Origin: Augochlora pura | Taxonomy: Eukaryota; Arthropoda; Insecta; Hymenoptera; Halictidae | Length of the DNA stretch: 64,000 nucleotides | Direction: 5' to 3' | NCBI RefSeq assembly: GCF_028453695.1 | Contig: NC_135773.1 | Location: forward strand, 11,718,001 to 11,782,000 | Shown here: positions 1 to 12,911 of the stretch, piece after piece | Numbering within the stretch: position 1 is the first letter of the stretch | How the letters are laid out: every line of letters starts with the position of its first letter | Notes under the pieces: generated by a model | The model's input: the letters and a program-made list of their open reading frames with translations, nothing else | Told to the model about the DNA's origin: nothing | Database searches by the model: none | Program-made: the position numbers and the translations under genes

Positions 1-3000
1 GCACTTATTACGGCCTCGTTCGTTAATCTCACTTGTGGACGCGCATTACGCCGGGCTAATTGAAGTATTACATCGCCGGGATGCATGGACGCGTGTGCGT
101 ATCGTGGGGCATCGCGTTTATTGCTTCAATAAAATCCGTTTTTCCGCGACGCTCGTTTCCAGCGCGCGAGGGAACTCTCTCCCTCCATCTCTTTCTCTCT
201 CCTGGGCTTTCAGCTTTGATGCACGGGCCCGATTGCAGTTCGCGTATCGCGTGGAAGGGTTCGACGATGAATGGGGCCCATCCGCGGCCCCTGCACCGGC
301 CCCAGAGTGCATTAAGCTGGCCCCCGAGTGCACCGACGTCGCTGACGCAGATTACGCGAGTCCATTTGCGCGTCACGAGGTTAAACTCCGGCGGCGCTGC
401 ACTAAATTCCTGGTGACGCGCCCGGCGTCCCCTACATGGCTCGAACACGTCGCCGCGGAAAATGAATGAAGTAACCAGCTTTCACACCTTCTCGTTTCAT
501 CTTCCAGCCCGGGTGTCTCGGGCCGTCGCGTGTCTTCCATTAGGAATGCGATATAAAGAACGTCGGACACGGTGTCTGACAATGACTGGAACGAAACGCG
601 CCCGTTCCCCGGTTCCCGCCTTGCCTTCGTAAGAACGTTTTCGGGCTAAAAATCGCGTAAACGGAGTCCAAGATAGGATCTGTCTGCAACCTTACCAGCG
701 TGACCGATTTAGCAGGCTCCAGACGAGACGATCCTCCTCTTTTCTTCTCGATTCGTTTATTTCACTCTGCGATCCAGCAAGAATTTTTAGCATGAACGGT
801 TACGGTGCTTTTAGGGGGATCAGGATACAAGGTTAAGAAATCCGCTTTTAGTTGTTTCGAGCAGCGAGAATAAATATAAAGATCTGGTTGACTCTGTTAA
901 ATCTGCAAGCTTTCATATTAATGAAGTTCAATGCCTGCCACGTTTAATCTACAATACTTTTTCTAGGCTTCCTCAAAACTCAAAATAGGTAAAATCTTTC
1001 TCTCTTTATGGGTTAAGACATTCTTATGGGACGCATATATTACTGAAATGTACTTGCAATGTTAGTTTTAATAAAAAGATATATTTTTTATACATAAATC
1101 ATTAGATTGCAGATGCAAAATAAAAATTTCATCATCATGTTACCGATTTTACAATGTAAACTGACTTGCATTTACTAATTTAGTAACATGAAATATTTAC
1201 CGAAACAATAACGGGCAGTAATTGACATGTCCGGTTAAGGGTTACATATTCATGAATGCACGGGCCTAATTATGACGATCGGGCCACGGTAAATATTCCC
1301 ACCAGAAACGTATCTCGACGAAACTCATTTCACGCGGGCTATCCGAGTCTATCCGAATTTATCAGCACTAATTTAGCCATACAGAAATTCGAAACGCTTC
1401 ACCAGTTTCCCCGTGCGAGCGATGTTTAAACGTTATTTAACGGGCGAACTGTGCTTTTACCTGCATCGGTGGTATCGGGTTCGCCTTTCTCGAAATATTC
1501 CGGCTTAAATATTTATTCGGCGTTAATTATGCTAATGCGATACAATAAATGCTGGAAGACCGTTGATACGCTGCTTGGCACGACGACGACGACGAGGCGA
1601 GGTTAGGCCTTCGTTGTCCGTGGTTTCATCGGACGGTTTAATTAATTGCACGTCGTTCGGGTAATTATATCTTAGCAGTTTATATCATTTTAATTTGTAG
1701 CCGATTACACGACGGCTTTTTCCCTCCGATGCTGACACCGCCCGACGGTTTCGAGGCTACGCAGATTGTAACTGCCTTTCCCACCGCGGGCCCCTTTTAT
1801 CGTTTCGCGAAAGGGTTGAGCGTTTCGTAATGTCGTAAATGAACGGACTTCTTGTTAGCAGCGCACCGTTGGCCCAACGATATTTTATATCGTGATAACG
1901 CGACACGCCGAGCCGGTGCGCTCTGAATATCTACGTCTATAAACTTTCGACGACATCGCTACGCCTCGCTTCTCTAGGAGAAGCATCCACTTAGGCGAAT
2001 GGCTGGTACGTTGCGGAGTTTATTTAGGAGAAAGGTTGTATCTCTTTATTTACACCGCTCCGATAGTTGGCCGACTCCGAATCCCATTTCTGTGACTAAT
2101 AAGAAGACGCGTACGTTGATTTTTTACAAGCTTCGGTAGAAGGCAGCTCTTTATTAGATCCTGCTATAATTTCTAATATTTTTTCATTTTCATTTTTCAA
2201 CTTCAAATAATACGTTCGCTTATATTTGATGTTACAGGCCGCCGTTTCTAAAGCATTTCGTTTAATTAGATTGAAATTGTTGAGTGAAGTTGTATAACAT
2301 GAATTATTTGTCTTAACATTCTTATAGCCTCCGAATCGAAAATTAGGAAATTATAATAGATCAGCGTAAAGATAAATTTTCATGAAACGAGTGTAAAATA
2401 TCGACACACGCCCGTATGCGACACCCGCTACTTAAAAAAGAACAGGGAGTACTTCCTAACGAATCATGAACGTTTGTCTTTATACGCGGATCTTGATCAT
2501 TAGTTACATGAAAATTGTAATTAATTGTCTGTGATACTGCGCATCTTCGTGAAACTAAGAATGATCTGCATCGATTCCAACATATGTATCTCTTCTTTCA
2601 TAAGCTTGTACAAATTCTGAACGAAGTAGTACTCTCTAGGAATTTATTCCAGGAATAGAACATATAGCTTCTCGGAATTTCGGAACAATAGTCGGAGCAA
2701 CGCGATGCTCGAGTACGATTAAACGACTTCTACGGGAAGGTCGGCACCGTTTTCACGGCATAACGAAGCACGTTCGCGTGGAAAAATGGTTGGATTGGCA
2801 CACGAAATTCTTCGAGCATCGGAACACTTCGGAATCGCCTTACGCGGATACACTCGCGAGCCTTACATAATGTCTTATGTACCCGTCCGGCAGGAACGAA
2901 CCGAACGGGTCGGCCACGGAATAGATTGGACTCGATTGGAATGGAATGGAATTGCTTCGGAATGGGGCCGTTCGCTCTTTGGCCGCGCGCCGCTCTAGGA

Positions 3001-5550
3001 ATGAAAGAAAACGCGTAAAGTGCCCCTAAAAAAGACAAATTCCTGGCTGGCGACCGAACGATTTCGTCGACCCTGGAATTCAATTCGGGTGCTCGCAACT
3101 ACGACCGGTGCCCTTTTGTATCGCGTTTGGTAGCGGCGTGACGTTGCTGCTAAAATACCTTACTGTCGCAAGAAAAATGTTTGCGTCTTCTTTTTGAAAC
3201 GAAACAGTATAAATATACACCTTTTCGATTTAAAGTTGCCTAACGCGAGATTCACTCCTCGAGCGAACCAGAGCCAAGAATGGTTGTAGATCGATGCGTA
3301 TTTTCAAACTATGTACTCTTTAGCAATTCAGTGAAGATCGGAATAAAAACGATGCAATTCCATCGTAATTGAACCGAAGGAAAATTACGCAAATAGAAAT
3401 ATGAAAAGACGAAAGTATTAATGCGAGATCGGTAAAACACCGCGGATTTGAAACGATCCCTCTGCATCACGAACAACAGCGACCTCCTCTACGTTAATAA
3501 GTACAAGTGTTTGCTTATTTATCGTCCAATCGTATCATTTATTATTTAACAGGCTCGACCTCCTGATTCGCGTGTTACTAACGGCTGCGTAACGTGTTCG
3601 CATGATTCATGAGAATGTTCGGTTTAATTATACGATAGAAGCGTGTTATCCGGCTCGGGGAATCACGGCTGACCTTATGTTTGCTTTTTCAAAGTAACGG
3701 AAAATAATGTGGGTGAACGGGATAGACTGTGTGAAACGCGTCGTCGCACTTGGATGTTGACCTTTTCGCGTTTATGGAGCAGATACCTTGCCGGTAAAGG
3801 ACATAAATTCGCGGGACATAGATTTAGTCAGCTAAAAGGTTTGTTTATTGGAAATTTTCTTGCTTCTTTCGTAACAGAAAGAAGTTTTAACAGAAATTTC
3901 GGGATCGAATAATTTTGCAATGTTACTTTCCAATTACAGAATTGGAAGCTAAATAAATCAGACCGGTCTCGCAACAATTTACCTAAACGTCGCACTGGCG
4001 ACATTTTATTTTCTAGTAGAAGCAACGAGCTATTCTATCTATTCGCGAGGATCGCGACGCACACGATCCTCGCGCGAATTCTCTAGACTCTAGACCGAAA
4101 GACAAAGAAAAGTGGAGACGTTTCTAAAAACGAACGGAACACGAAAGAATCCGTCGCACGTCTCATTCGACGCGATCCAGTTTTTCCCGGTTTCCGATCG
4201 GGTTTCAATTTATAATGTTCGCCGCGCACGGTTTTTGTGATTCCCCGGGCTTGTAATTCAAAAGATCAACGCGCACGCCATCATCCACGTTCTCGCCCCG
4301 CTAGAATAAGTTACGACGTCATGCAACGCTCGATGCTTCGACGTTTGCACAATGGTGCGATAAATCAGCCGTCAAACTTATGGTTCATTTTGTTCGTCAA
4401 TTTGTTGGATACTATTCACCGGCTGATTTGGTATTCGGTTCCGGAGTTTGCAGCGTATAGCGGCCGTGTAACAGCGCGAGTTTACTGTCATCATAGATTC
4501 AAGTAGTGCACCGTATACAGGTTGCATTGGCTGCTCCGGCATGTACTATCTATCTTTTTCACCGGAATCGTGTTTCTAGAGCAATCTTTGAAATTTTGTT
4601 CACACTCTCAAACTTTGGAATTTCTTCTACAATTACAGAAATTATATTAATTCTTATATAATTCTTTATTCAAGCAGATATGATAGAAGTTGTACGAAGT
4701 TCGAGTAAATCGATTTTTATAATTACTATGAAACAATATAATGTGTGTTGCGACTTGGATGATAGCATTACAATATCAAGTAACAACGAACAAGCCAATT
4801 TATTCTATTTCTTTCTGTGAAGTAATTGATCGAAAAGTAATGACAACTAGACCGCGAATTTCATGTATTTTTATATATACAAAAATGATTAGGTGCAATA
4901 CAAACCTATAATACTTTAAAAGAATTTAAATATGTTATTTTTTATATATTTGCGTGATTAAATGCAGATTTTATTTTCCATAAAGATCTGCAGTCTAATT
5001 ATATCATTGGTTGTAACTATGGCCACATATGGCCACGTGTATACCTTCGTTATTCAGGAATTAAGTGAGACACCTTGTATAGGATTCACCGTGTCACTTG
5101 TAGAGTTTCAACGCGAGCACGCGGTTGATCGCTTAGGGGTGCGTTTGTGCTTCCACCTGCGTAACGCTGGAAACACTGATTTACTGTAGCGATGTAACAA
5201 GTACCCGTACATTTCCTCCTCTCTATTTACAAGCCGGCATACCCCGCTCTAGGTCCCTATTTTTTACAATGACAAAACACGGCGGTGATCGAGAAATAGT
5301 CGCATAGTTCTCGATAGCGCTATCTCATTGTTGGAATTGTTTGAAATCTTTTATTGAAAACGATTTAGAACTTCAACGTCTTGATATAATTAAGATAGAC
5401 GGATGGACATGTTGTAAGTACAAAGAAGTTGACGAAAGAAGTGAGCTTACATTATTATCCAGGACCTGGGAGGTATTTCAGTTGCTACACAATGTTTGAG
5501 TTATATGAAATATTAGAAAGCTGTATTACATTTTAATCACCTATCAAACA
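1..5550. other. No gene recognised
   Basis: The first 640 bases are GC-rich with overlapping frames on both strands (up to 144 codons), typical of a CpG-rich patch and without any known domain. From about 800 the sequence turns AT-rich. A GAC-rich short run lies near 1580. I see no splice-bounded coding segment. Confidence 0.5.
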
Positions 5551-6036
5551 TTAACCCCTTCCCGTGCCATTTAGCTCGACGAAACTCGGGCCCGAGCGGT
5601 CCGCATCAACGCGCGCTAAACAGACCAGACTGATGTTTGTAAACAGTCGCAATACGATCCGAAATGTAGATGCCCGCAATGCCTGTGATATAGTCAATTT
5701 TAGGCGATACTGGAGTTGAGGAAGTAAACTCTAATGCTTTTACGTTTATAGATATTATAAATTTATTATATTTTGTCTATAACAATGTAGTATATAATAG
5801 CTGTTTATATATTATTGTAGGAAATGTACTGAGAGGAACTAACATTCAGTCACGAGCGTAACGGGCAAAACATCAGTCCGCGAGCTCGGCTTGTTATGTT
5901 TACGTTTGGCCCAAGTATGTGTTCGCGACTCAGCTCGCGATATTTATGTTTGGCCCAAGTATCCGTTCGCGATATTCATGTTTGGGCAAAAATCTTCATC
6001 GCGAGTCTGACTCGCTAAAGTACGGGAAGGGGTTAA
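5551..6036 (+). mobile_element. TTAA-flanked miniature element with palindromic tandem units, copy 1
   Basis: The ends are TTAACCCCTTCCCGTGCC and, inverted, TTAACCCCTTCCCGTAC, so there are about 15-bp terminal inverted repeats with intact TTAA on both sides. TTAA duplication is typical of the piggyBac superfamily. No transposase is encoded, so it would be non-autonomous. The left part (GAGCGGTCCGCATCAACGCG and following) is shared with copies at 42037 and 53010. Compared with copy 2 it has about 200 extra AT-rich bases from about 5673. The right part carries palindromic units around 5924-5939 and 6000-6015. Confidence 0.75.
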
Positions 6037-6821
6037 TTTGCAATCGGTACTCAAGTTGTCAAAGGAAACATTCCACGAATATACGATTGCGGAATAATTG
6101 AGGGTGCGTAATGGAAATCTTGAGAAGTTTCCATCCCGTTTATAAAAGTTTGTGTGTGCCACCATTAGCACTGGTGTTCGGTTCGTATTGTAATTAAGTG
6201 CACCACGAGGGGGATCCCCGGTGTGACAAGTTAATATAATTTATCGGCGAGGAGCCGGACTGCTTCGTTCTTCTGTCGACACCGTGTAGAACAGTCGGAG
6301 TAAACGTATTACTTAATTTGACTGGTAATTTCGATTTAAAATTCCACGCCGGCCAGGCACCATCGGGAGAAATTATATATACCGATAAATTTGTGTTTCG
6401 GATTACGTCAGGCCGCCGATCGATGGAAAAAAAGGAGGAAGTGTCGAGACTCGCCGCGGGTTATCGTCGCATTCGGAGAGATCACGTAATCGACGGGTTT
6501 TCAGTTTTCGCGGGCCATGATTTTTGCGAAAGGCAACTTTTCATTCTGATTTTCCTCCCTTCCGAGATATCGTTGGTTAATCGACGTAACGTCCAACGCA
6601 ATTGCTAATTCACGAAGTACAAGAAAGCATTTACGACACCAGAAGCATCTAGTACTTTTAGTTTAGCTTCGCTAAAATGAGTCCTACAATCGACGTAAGA
6701 AATTGTTCCTCGTTGCAACCGAGGAACCGAGTGATCTGTGAAAATAAAGAGTCACATATTCATCATAGTGCTTGTTAGCAGCCTTTCTCGCATTTTGTAC
6801 ATCCTAGATAAATTTTACAGA

Positions 6822-7264
6822 AAGGGCATAGCCGAAGAAAGATGGTCAAAACTGCCCTTAGAGGTTTTTCAATGAGTCATATACTGTTCGATAGCTGACC
6901 AATAAAAACTCATCTGTGCAAAATTTTAACCCTCTAACTACCCTCACGGACAGTTCCGATTTTTTGGGGGTTTTTCATTATTGATAATCACAGCTTGCAA
7001 CTGAAAAATCTGAAAAAATTCTTTAACATCCGGCTTGATGTCCAAAATCAGCCATATTTTTGTTCAAAATTTTAGAAAGCCGCTAAAGGTGGAAAAATGC
7101 CGGAAAATCGCGAAATTTAATTTACCCCGTAACTACCCTCACGGACAAGTTACAGGGTTAAAATTTTGCACAGATGAGTTTTTATTGGTCAGCTATCGAA
7201 CGGTGTATGACTCATTGAAAAACCTCTAAGGACAGTTTTGACCATTTTAATCGGCTATGCCCTT
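6822..7264. mobile_element. Foldback element with about 135-bp inverted arms
   Basis: The left arm, about 6822-6957, begins AGGGCATAGCCGA. The right arm, about 7128-7264, is its near-exact inverse and ends TCGGCTATGCCCT. Shared text in both arms includes GGTCAAAACTG, CTTAGAGGTTTTTCAATGAG, CGATAGCTGACCAATAAAAA and CTCATCTGTGCAAAATTTTA. The loop, roughly 170 bp, contains a second short inverted motif, ACTACCCTCACGGACA. There is no coding capacity. This is a MITE or foldback element; superfamily and target duplication are unclear. Confidence 0.8.
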
Positions 7265-8839
7265 AGTTTAGAGCAGTAATTGCGTCGAGCTCTGAAAGCA
7301 ACTTACACGTGTTGCTTTATAAAAATGGCATGATTTAATTTATTTAGATCTTTCCCAATTTTCATTGTAATCTAAGCTTGTACATAGGGATTTATTGAGT
7401 CATTTCTTAAAGAAGGGTCTTCATAATTTCAACAGTTTGGAAATAAGAAATGTGAGAGTGATCATTTTGATCGCAATGGTAGGTTCAGCGTTAAACGACG
7501 GAATAGGGAAATGATAAATTGAGGACGGTGCAGTGCCGACGAGATACTTACTCGGCTTTCTCATGTGAATAGATTAATCAAAGTATAACTTTCAACGGAT
7601 TCGAAACACTTCTGCTGGCGAAATGACTTATAATCATTCAGAATGTCTACAAAAGGATGGCCTTGCGAGAAGCTGTACCTTTTATGGAAAAAAATATATC
7701 TCTCGACTCTGTAATTTAACATATGATTGACTTTGATGTACAATCCTTTCTCATTTAGCATAATTATACGTAGTCGTATAAATAAAAATTAAAAAATATT
7801 CTTTTTATGTTACAATAAAATTAAAAAAAAGAGTTCTTAAGGTAATTAAAATTACTGTGAACAAAATTTACAAACTGCTTAAATTCCTTTCTGATATTTT
7901 CTATTTTATAATATTGTATAAATATCACGATAATTCTTTCTTAATAGTTGGAGAAATTTGTGCGGTTTTCAAAACATTTAAAAACAAATTTAAAGTCAAA
8001 TTCGTGTTTAGCACAGAAAATGTTTGCGTGCGTGATTCGTAATTTCCACTTAAGGGGTTGACTGATAATTCCGGTTTAATTTCAGCTCGCGCTGAAGTTT
8101 TCGAAAGCGTCGAACCGGAACTTTTGTAATCGCTTTATAATCGTAACATTAGCGACCGTTGAACGACGGGAGCCGGTTGGGCCCCGGCATCGTGTGTCTA
8201 AAACTCATCACAATTCTTGTTCTCTCGTTTTTTACGTCTGCCGGCAGCCACGGGGTTTAAGCTCCAGAAAATCGTCGGAATAGTCGATTAAGCTTTCAGG
8301 CAGTGAGCAAGGGTTTTTGAAGGAGAAGGTTAAGCCGCCGCGACCAGGAGTGGGGGATGAAAGGGTTGCGTAGCGCGGAAGTTCGCCATTATATTCACAT
8401 TATAATCCCATCAGGGGAATCCTCTGCTTAACTGGACAGCTACGAATAATACGACGTACACGCCTCTACCTTCGTCCATTCGACGTCTATTCGACCGTCC
8501 TCAGTTTCTTTCATCCCGCTCCTCCAGCCTAGTCCCCGCGATCTTCGTTATTAATTTCGAATTAGACAAAACTGTAGAATTTTTGAAGGGTTCCACGAGA
8601 TGTGGGCCGCGTAAATCGCAGCGCGATCTTGATTTTCGCCTTCTTATTTTAATCCTCCAGTCTGATTACGAAGCAAATTTTTATTCTATTTGACGTTGTC
8701 TACAAGAATATTGACACACCATGCGTGGGAGAGGTATTAATACTTTTTTAAAAAATTGAATGCTTTCTAATTTCCTTATGCATTTGAAAGAATTGTAATC
8801 AAAATATTATTGTTAGTATTTAAAATGTTAAATGTTTTT
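7265..8839. other. No gene recognised
   Basis: AT-rich noncoding sequence between the foldback element and the CCCTTTGCACTCG MITE. The short frames here look random. Confidence 0.5.
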
Positions 8840-9086
8840 TTAACCCTTTGCACTCGAAGCCATTTTAACTCTAATTCTAAAATAACTTTTCTGACATACA
8901 GCATTTCCATTTTATATAATAAAAATGTATTTTATGCATTTGAAATTGAATTTTGTAACTCATGGAACAATAGTTGTACTTTTGGTAATTTTTGAAATCT
9001 AATTTTTCAGAATATAAAAATTATTTTGGAAAGTGCTGTAACAATTTTAGTGGTGCCTCAGAGTCACCATTCGAGTGCAAAGGCTG
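8840..9086. mobile_element. piggyBac-like MITE
   Basis: The left end is TTAACCCTTTGCACTCGAA and the right end is the inverse, TTCGAGTGCAAAGG, giving inverted repeats of about 14 bp. The left TTAA is intact and the right one has mutated (CTGA). The element is about 247 bp, AT-rich inside and noncoding. The CCCTTTGCACTCG end type is common for insect piggyBac-derived MITEs; the assignment is by resemblance only. Confidence 0.65.
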
Positions 9087-11076
9087 AAAAAGGGGATGTT
9101 TTCAAAATTCTGATGTTTTCAATAATTGTTTTAAGACCGTAGAATCTTCAAAAGAATTCACAAGATTCGCTTCACGTGGATTGCTCGACGTTTATTCGTA
9201 CACGACCTTCATTCTCACGTGTGCCCATCCTGCTTTTACATTTTGATCCTCTAGCTTCGTTACAAGGCAAATTCATATTGCGTTCCATAAAGATTATGAC
9301 TGTAGAAAACAGGAGTGTCCAGAAATTCTTGAAGAGATTAATATCGGTGTGCCTAATTAGTCATCCTCCTACGTTCAAGCCTACTATACGCTTCCCGATA
9401 CGGACATACCGATGTTGTCACCGGGTTATCTAGCTTAGCTAACTAATCTTCTAATGCTAATTAATTTCTTCCGTGAGTCGGTCCTTCCTTATTCAGATAC
9501 ACGATCTTGGAAGTCTGGAAAAAAGTGGATGATATCTTCCAACTGACTGATGAAAAAAATATAGATTTTTATGAGATGCTCGACAACGTTGTAACTGTAT
9601 TTTAATAATCTTTTTGTATTTAAAATAAAAAAAATGACAGAGTTATGCTTCCTGTTTAGCCAAACCTATAATTTTTCGATAATTTTAAAGTCTGAATAGA
9701 AACTTGATCCGATCTCCGATATCGGATCTACGATATCTGATTTCCTTCTAATAAATGTAAATAGATCGATTTAATAAGATCTAAATACAATACAATTTAT
9801 TGTTCAAATCAATAACATTTTTTTCTAGTAATTTTAACGAGTTTTACCATGATTAGAGCAGAAGATCGTGATCTTACTGTCTTTTATATGCGATGTAGGA
9901 CGTTGACTGTGGCACAGGAAATATAGTCTAGCCTTTATAAAATAAAATAAGTTAATCGAGTGTAGAATATCGAAGCGAATTCCATTTCTCCTATGGTTTC
10001 CGTGGACACGACATGTCCCGACCAGCCGGCGAAAACCACGAGGCGGACATCGACGAGAACGACGATAACCTACTCTCCCGGTGGGGACCGCGGTTGCAGC
10101 TGCCGGCTCGCAGAACGAGGAATCCCAGTTACGCGGTCTACGGAGGAAGAACGCCGCTGAGACTGTGTAGAATGCCTCTCGAGGAGAGATAGCAGCGTGC
10201 GCGCCGTGGTTTACTTCCGCTGCAGGCACGCGGTTCGCTCGAGCGAGCGATCGAGTCCGCAGAAAACAACGAAAAACGACCGACCGAGAAGGAGAAGAAG
10301 AAGACGGTGAGCCAGCCAAAGCGAGCAGAAAGAGTTGCCTCGAAAAAGGGACAAATAGAAAATCTACGGAGTATAGTTCGCGGGTAACTCGAACGACTTG
10401 CGCTTTTAAGTTTCCTACGATCTGCATTCGCGGCCGTCTTTACGACCATTATGAGAGAAAGTGTCAACCGATATCTCGACCCTGATACGCGATAGGTGCG
10501 ATTCTTCTTGAATGATCGCTCGTTATGTTTCAACAAAGAAACCAGGTAAATATATTTTCTGCGATAGTCCTACTGTCTCGCCGACAACATGGAAATCCAG
10601 CAGTTCTAGGACATTGAGAAAGCTGCTGATTGAAACTTGTCGCAATTATTAATACCGAGTTTCTGGAGATTTGAAATTGGAAATCTTTCGCGTAGCATAT
10701 ATTTTCATTGTGACGCAATCACGTAACTACGTGAACACTGTCACATTGACATGCATTCAATTCCATACAGCGTTTAGTTGTTAAAGTTATGCATTTCGAT
10801 GTAATGACTAACTGATTCGTCGAGTATTTTTATTTTACTTTCTTTCGACATTTCTTTGACTGTCGCGAACATGCTAATTTACGCGCGACATAAACAGAGC
10901 ACCGTTGCAAGATATGAAAATACGAGCCCGATTACTTACTTCAGTTCCTGAGAACCGAGTGGCTATAAAATACGGTCGAAGCGAAATTCGCTTCTTCTAT
11001 GAACTTGGTCACGCCGATTCCAGCTTACTGCGAGAGGACGAAATTAAGCACGTTATTATTCAACCCTCACGAAAGC

Positions 11077-11080
11077 GGAC

Positions 11081-11112
<32 letters not shown>

Positions 11113-11114
11113 CG
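11077..11114 (+). repeat. (GAC)n microsatellite
   Basis: About 12 trinucleotide units of GAC/ACG, with one GAT interruption near the right end. Confidence 0.9.
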
Positions 11115-11831
11115 GAAATGGGTCCTGATTGGTGACAGTCAATCACCGTGATCAGGATTTTTCTATTCCTCGAAGGGATCCGCGTGTCTGCAGCTGTTGC
11201 AGTTGGCAGTGGTTTGGCGGGGCGGCGCAGCTGCAAAAAGAGACGGAGCCGAACGGAAGACAAAGAGCGGTTGCCGGGGCAAGGATAGCGAAGCGAGAAT
11301 GAAACGAATAAGGAGATAGCGCAAAGCCGCAGGATGATTATGACGAAGGGAAAGCGGTTGAAAGAGAAAAGGGAGCGGAGAGAGAGAGTAAAAGGAGAAG
11401 GATGATGCAGACAACCCCTACTCGCTGCACCCCACCGATCTCCAGGTGTTTCGCGGTCTCCGTCGTTCGGCAGAACGGCCGGATCCTTCTGTCCTCGTCG
11501 GTTGTCCGTGTCGAGTCTTGCTCGACCGATGTGTTCGTTCGTCTCTGTCGAACGGTCAGCCAGGCCGTGCGTCTTGTCTCCGTCGCCCTCGGCGGGGCTC
11601 TGTTCGGCCAATTCCTCGTATTATACCAGGTTGCGGCGTGGAATGCGGGCGTCCTTCGTTCGCTTCGAGCAGCGTCCAACCGATGAGCCCCGCTAGCGTT
11701 ATCCTTCGCCCGGTCCTTCGCATGCGCTCCTTAGGGCTCGGTAAAATTAACCTGGAATACTCGGCCCGAGACGGCCGGCTGGCTCTGGTGGCCCTCTCTC
11801 GCTCCTCCCTCCGTTCGCTATGCTCGGCACC

Positions 11832-11983
11832 GCTCCGCTCTGCTCTGCTCCATTCTGCTCTGCTCTGCTCAGCTCAGCTCTGCTCTGCTCTGCTCTGCTC
11901 TGCTCTGCTCTGCTCTGCTCTGCTCTGCTCTGCTCTGCTCTGCTCAGTTCTGTTCAGCTCAGTTCTACTCTGTTCTGTTCTGC
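11832..11983 (+). repeat. (TGCTC)n pentanucleotide array
   Basis: There are about 150 bp of CTGCT-type pentamers, nearly perfect in the middle (11876-11945) and degenerating to CAGCT and TGTTC variants at both ends. Because the unit is 5 bp, three frames stay open and create false Leu/Cys/Ser/Ala-rich ORFs. Confidence 0.95.
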
Positions 11984-12065
11984 GTCGGATGCCTGCTCTG
12001 ATTGGTTAAACTCGCTCGCTTGCTCGCCTCGTTCGAATCCGTTCGGCCTTTGCTACTGACACGAC

Positions 12066-12692
12066 ATGCCTTACGTTTCTAGTGGTGTGCGTGACGAGCC
12101 GAGGATAGCACCGATCGACATACTTTGTGTGGGTTTCTTGAGCTTATTGACGATGAAATTAAGGCGATTTGTCGAAGCAGAGCGGTTTTATCGGACCTTG
12201 CGCGCTACTCTTTTCAGATTGTCGAGAGACCGACCGAGTTGCGGCTTGTTTCTCTTCGCTCGTCGCTCGGCACCATGCAAGCTGGTTTGTCCTTCCGCTT
12301 GGCCGAGGGATGACGCGAGGGTTGAAGATTTAATTGACGCTTCTGGCAGCACGATACTATGTAGAAGACTTTTTTTGGTCTTTGCATTGATTGACGATCG
12401 AAAACAGTGCAATCTCATTACCAGGATTTGTGGAAACTTAATCGCTGCTTTTCTGGTTTTGTTGGGAAACATTGTCGTGTCAGATCAGCTCGAAGCTGTG
12501 GCAGCCCTTTCTACAATTTCAAGGTTGAACGACAATTTCGAAGTATTGTGGGGTGTATCAATTGAAGCAAGAAAAAGGATAGTCTACAGATTTCGTCAAC
12601 GAATGACGAAGCTTCTTACTTTCATTGTAGTGAAAGATACATTTTTTGGGTTTCTCAGACACGACGCTCATGAATCTCCTGTGACGATCTAA
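12066..12692 (+). other. 208-codon open frame of unknown status
   Basis: The frame opens with ATG at 12066 just downstream of the GC-rich block and pentanucleotide array, and ends at TAA 12690-12692. Composition is moderate, without low complexity. The middle has hydrophobic stretches (RLFLVFALID and ICGNLIAAFLVLLGNIVV) that could pass as membrane segments. I recognise no family, codon use is not distinctive, and about one frame of this length is expected by chance in a window this size. It is listed only because it is the longest frame not explained by a repeat or by base composition. Confidence 0.12.
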
Positions 12693-12911
12693 ATGATCGG
12701 TTTCACATTTTTCATCTTAAAATTGTTGAAATGATGCAAATTTTTCCCCTGGATTGATTGAATAAATTCCTTAGTCCGAACATAAATTATAACAAAACTG
12801 TTACAGGATCTAAGTAAAATCATTGGCATCATTTTTATAAACCAATACGTGTCAGTCATTTTTAGTGTTAGATTCGTTGATAGATAAAAACGCATTTATA
12901 TTGTATCTAAC

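Larger units (their letters stand above)
10000..12065. other. GC-rich CpG-containing block, possible promoter region
   Basis: This block stands out from its AT-rich flanks. It contains GC-rich stretches with many CG dinucleotides (10020-10320, 11210-11760), a trinucleotide run, a purine-rich plus strand from about 11230 to 11405, and then pyrimidine-rich sequence ending in a long pentanucleotide array. Overlapping ORFs on both strands (up to 197 codons) look compositional. It may hold a transcription start for an unidentified gene; no exon is proven. Confidence 0.4.

Noticed and set aside
9834..10427. 197-codon minus-strand frame with FFFSFS-like tracts
   Set aside because: It lies in a purine-rich GC island, has no domain, and overlaps another minus-strand frame of 132 codons.
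11446..12009. 187-codon frame ending in a Leu/Cys/Ser/Ala repeat
   Set aside because: The second half is the translated TGCTC pentanucleotide array, and the first half is GC-rich and overlapped by frames on both strands.
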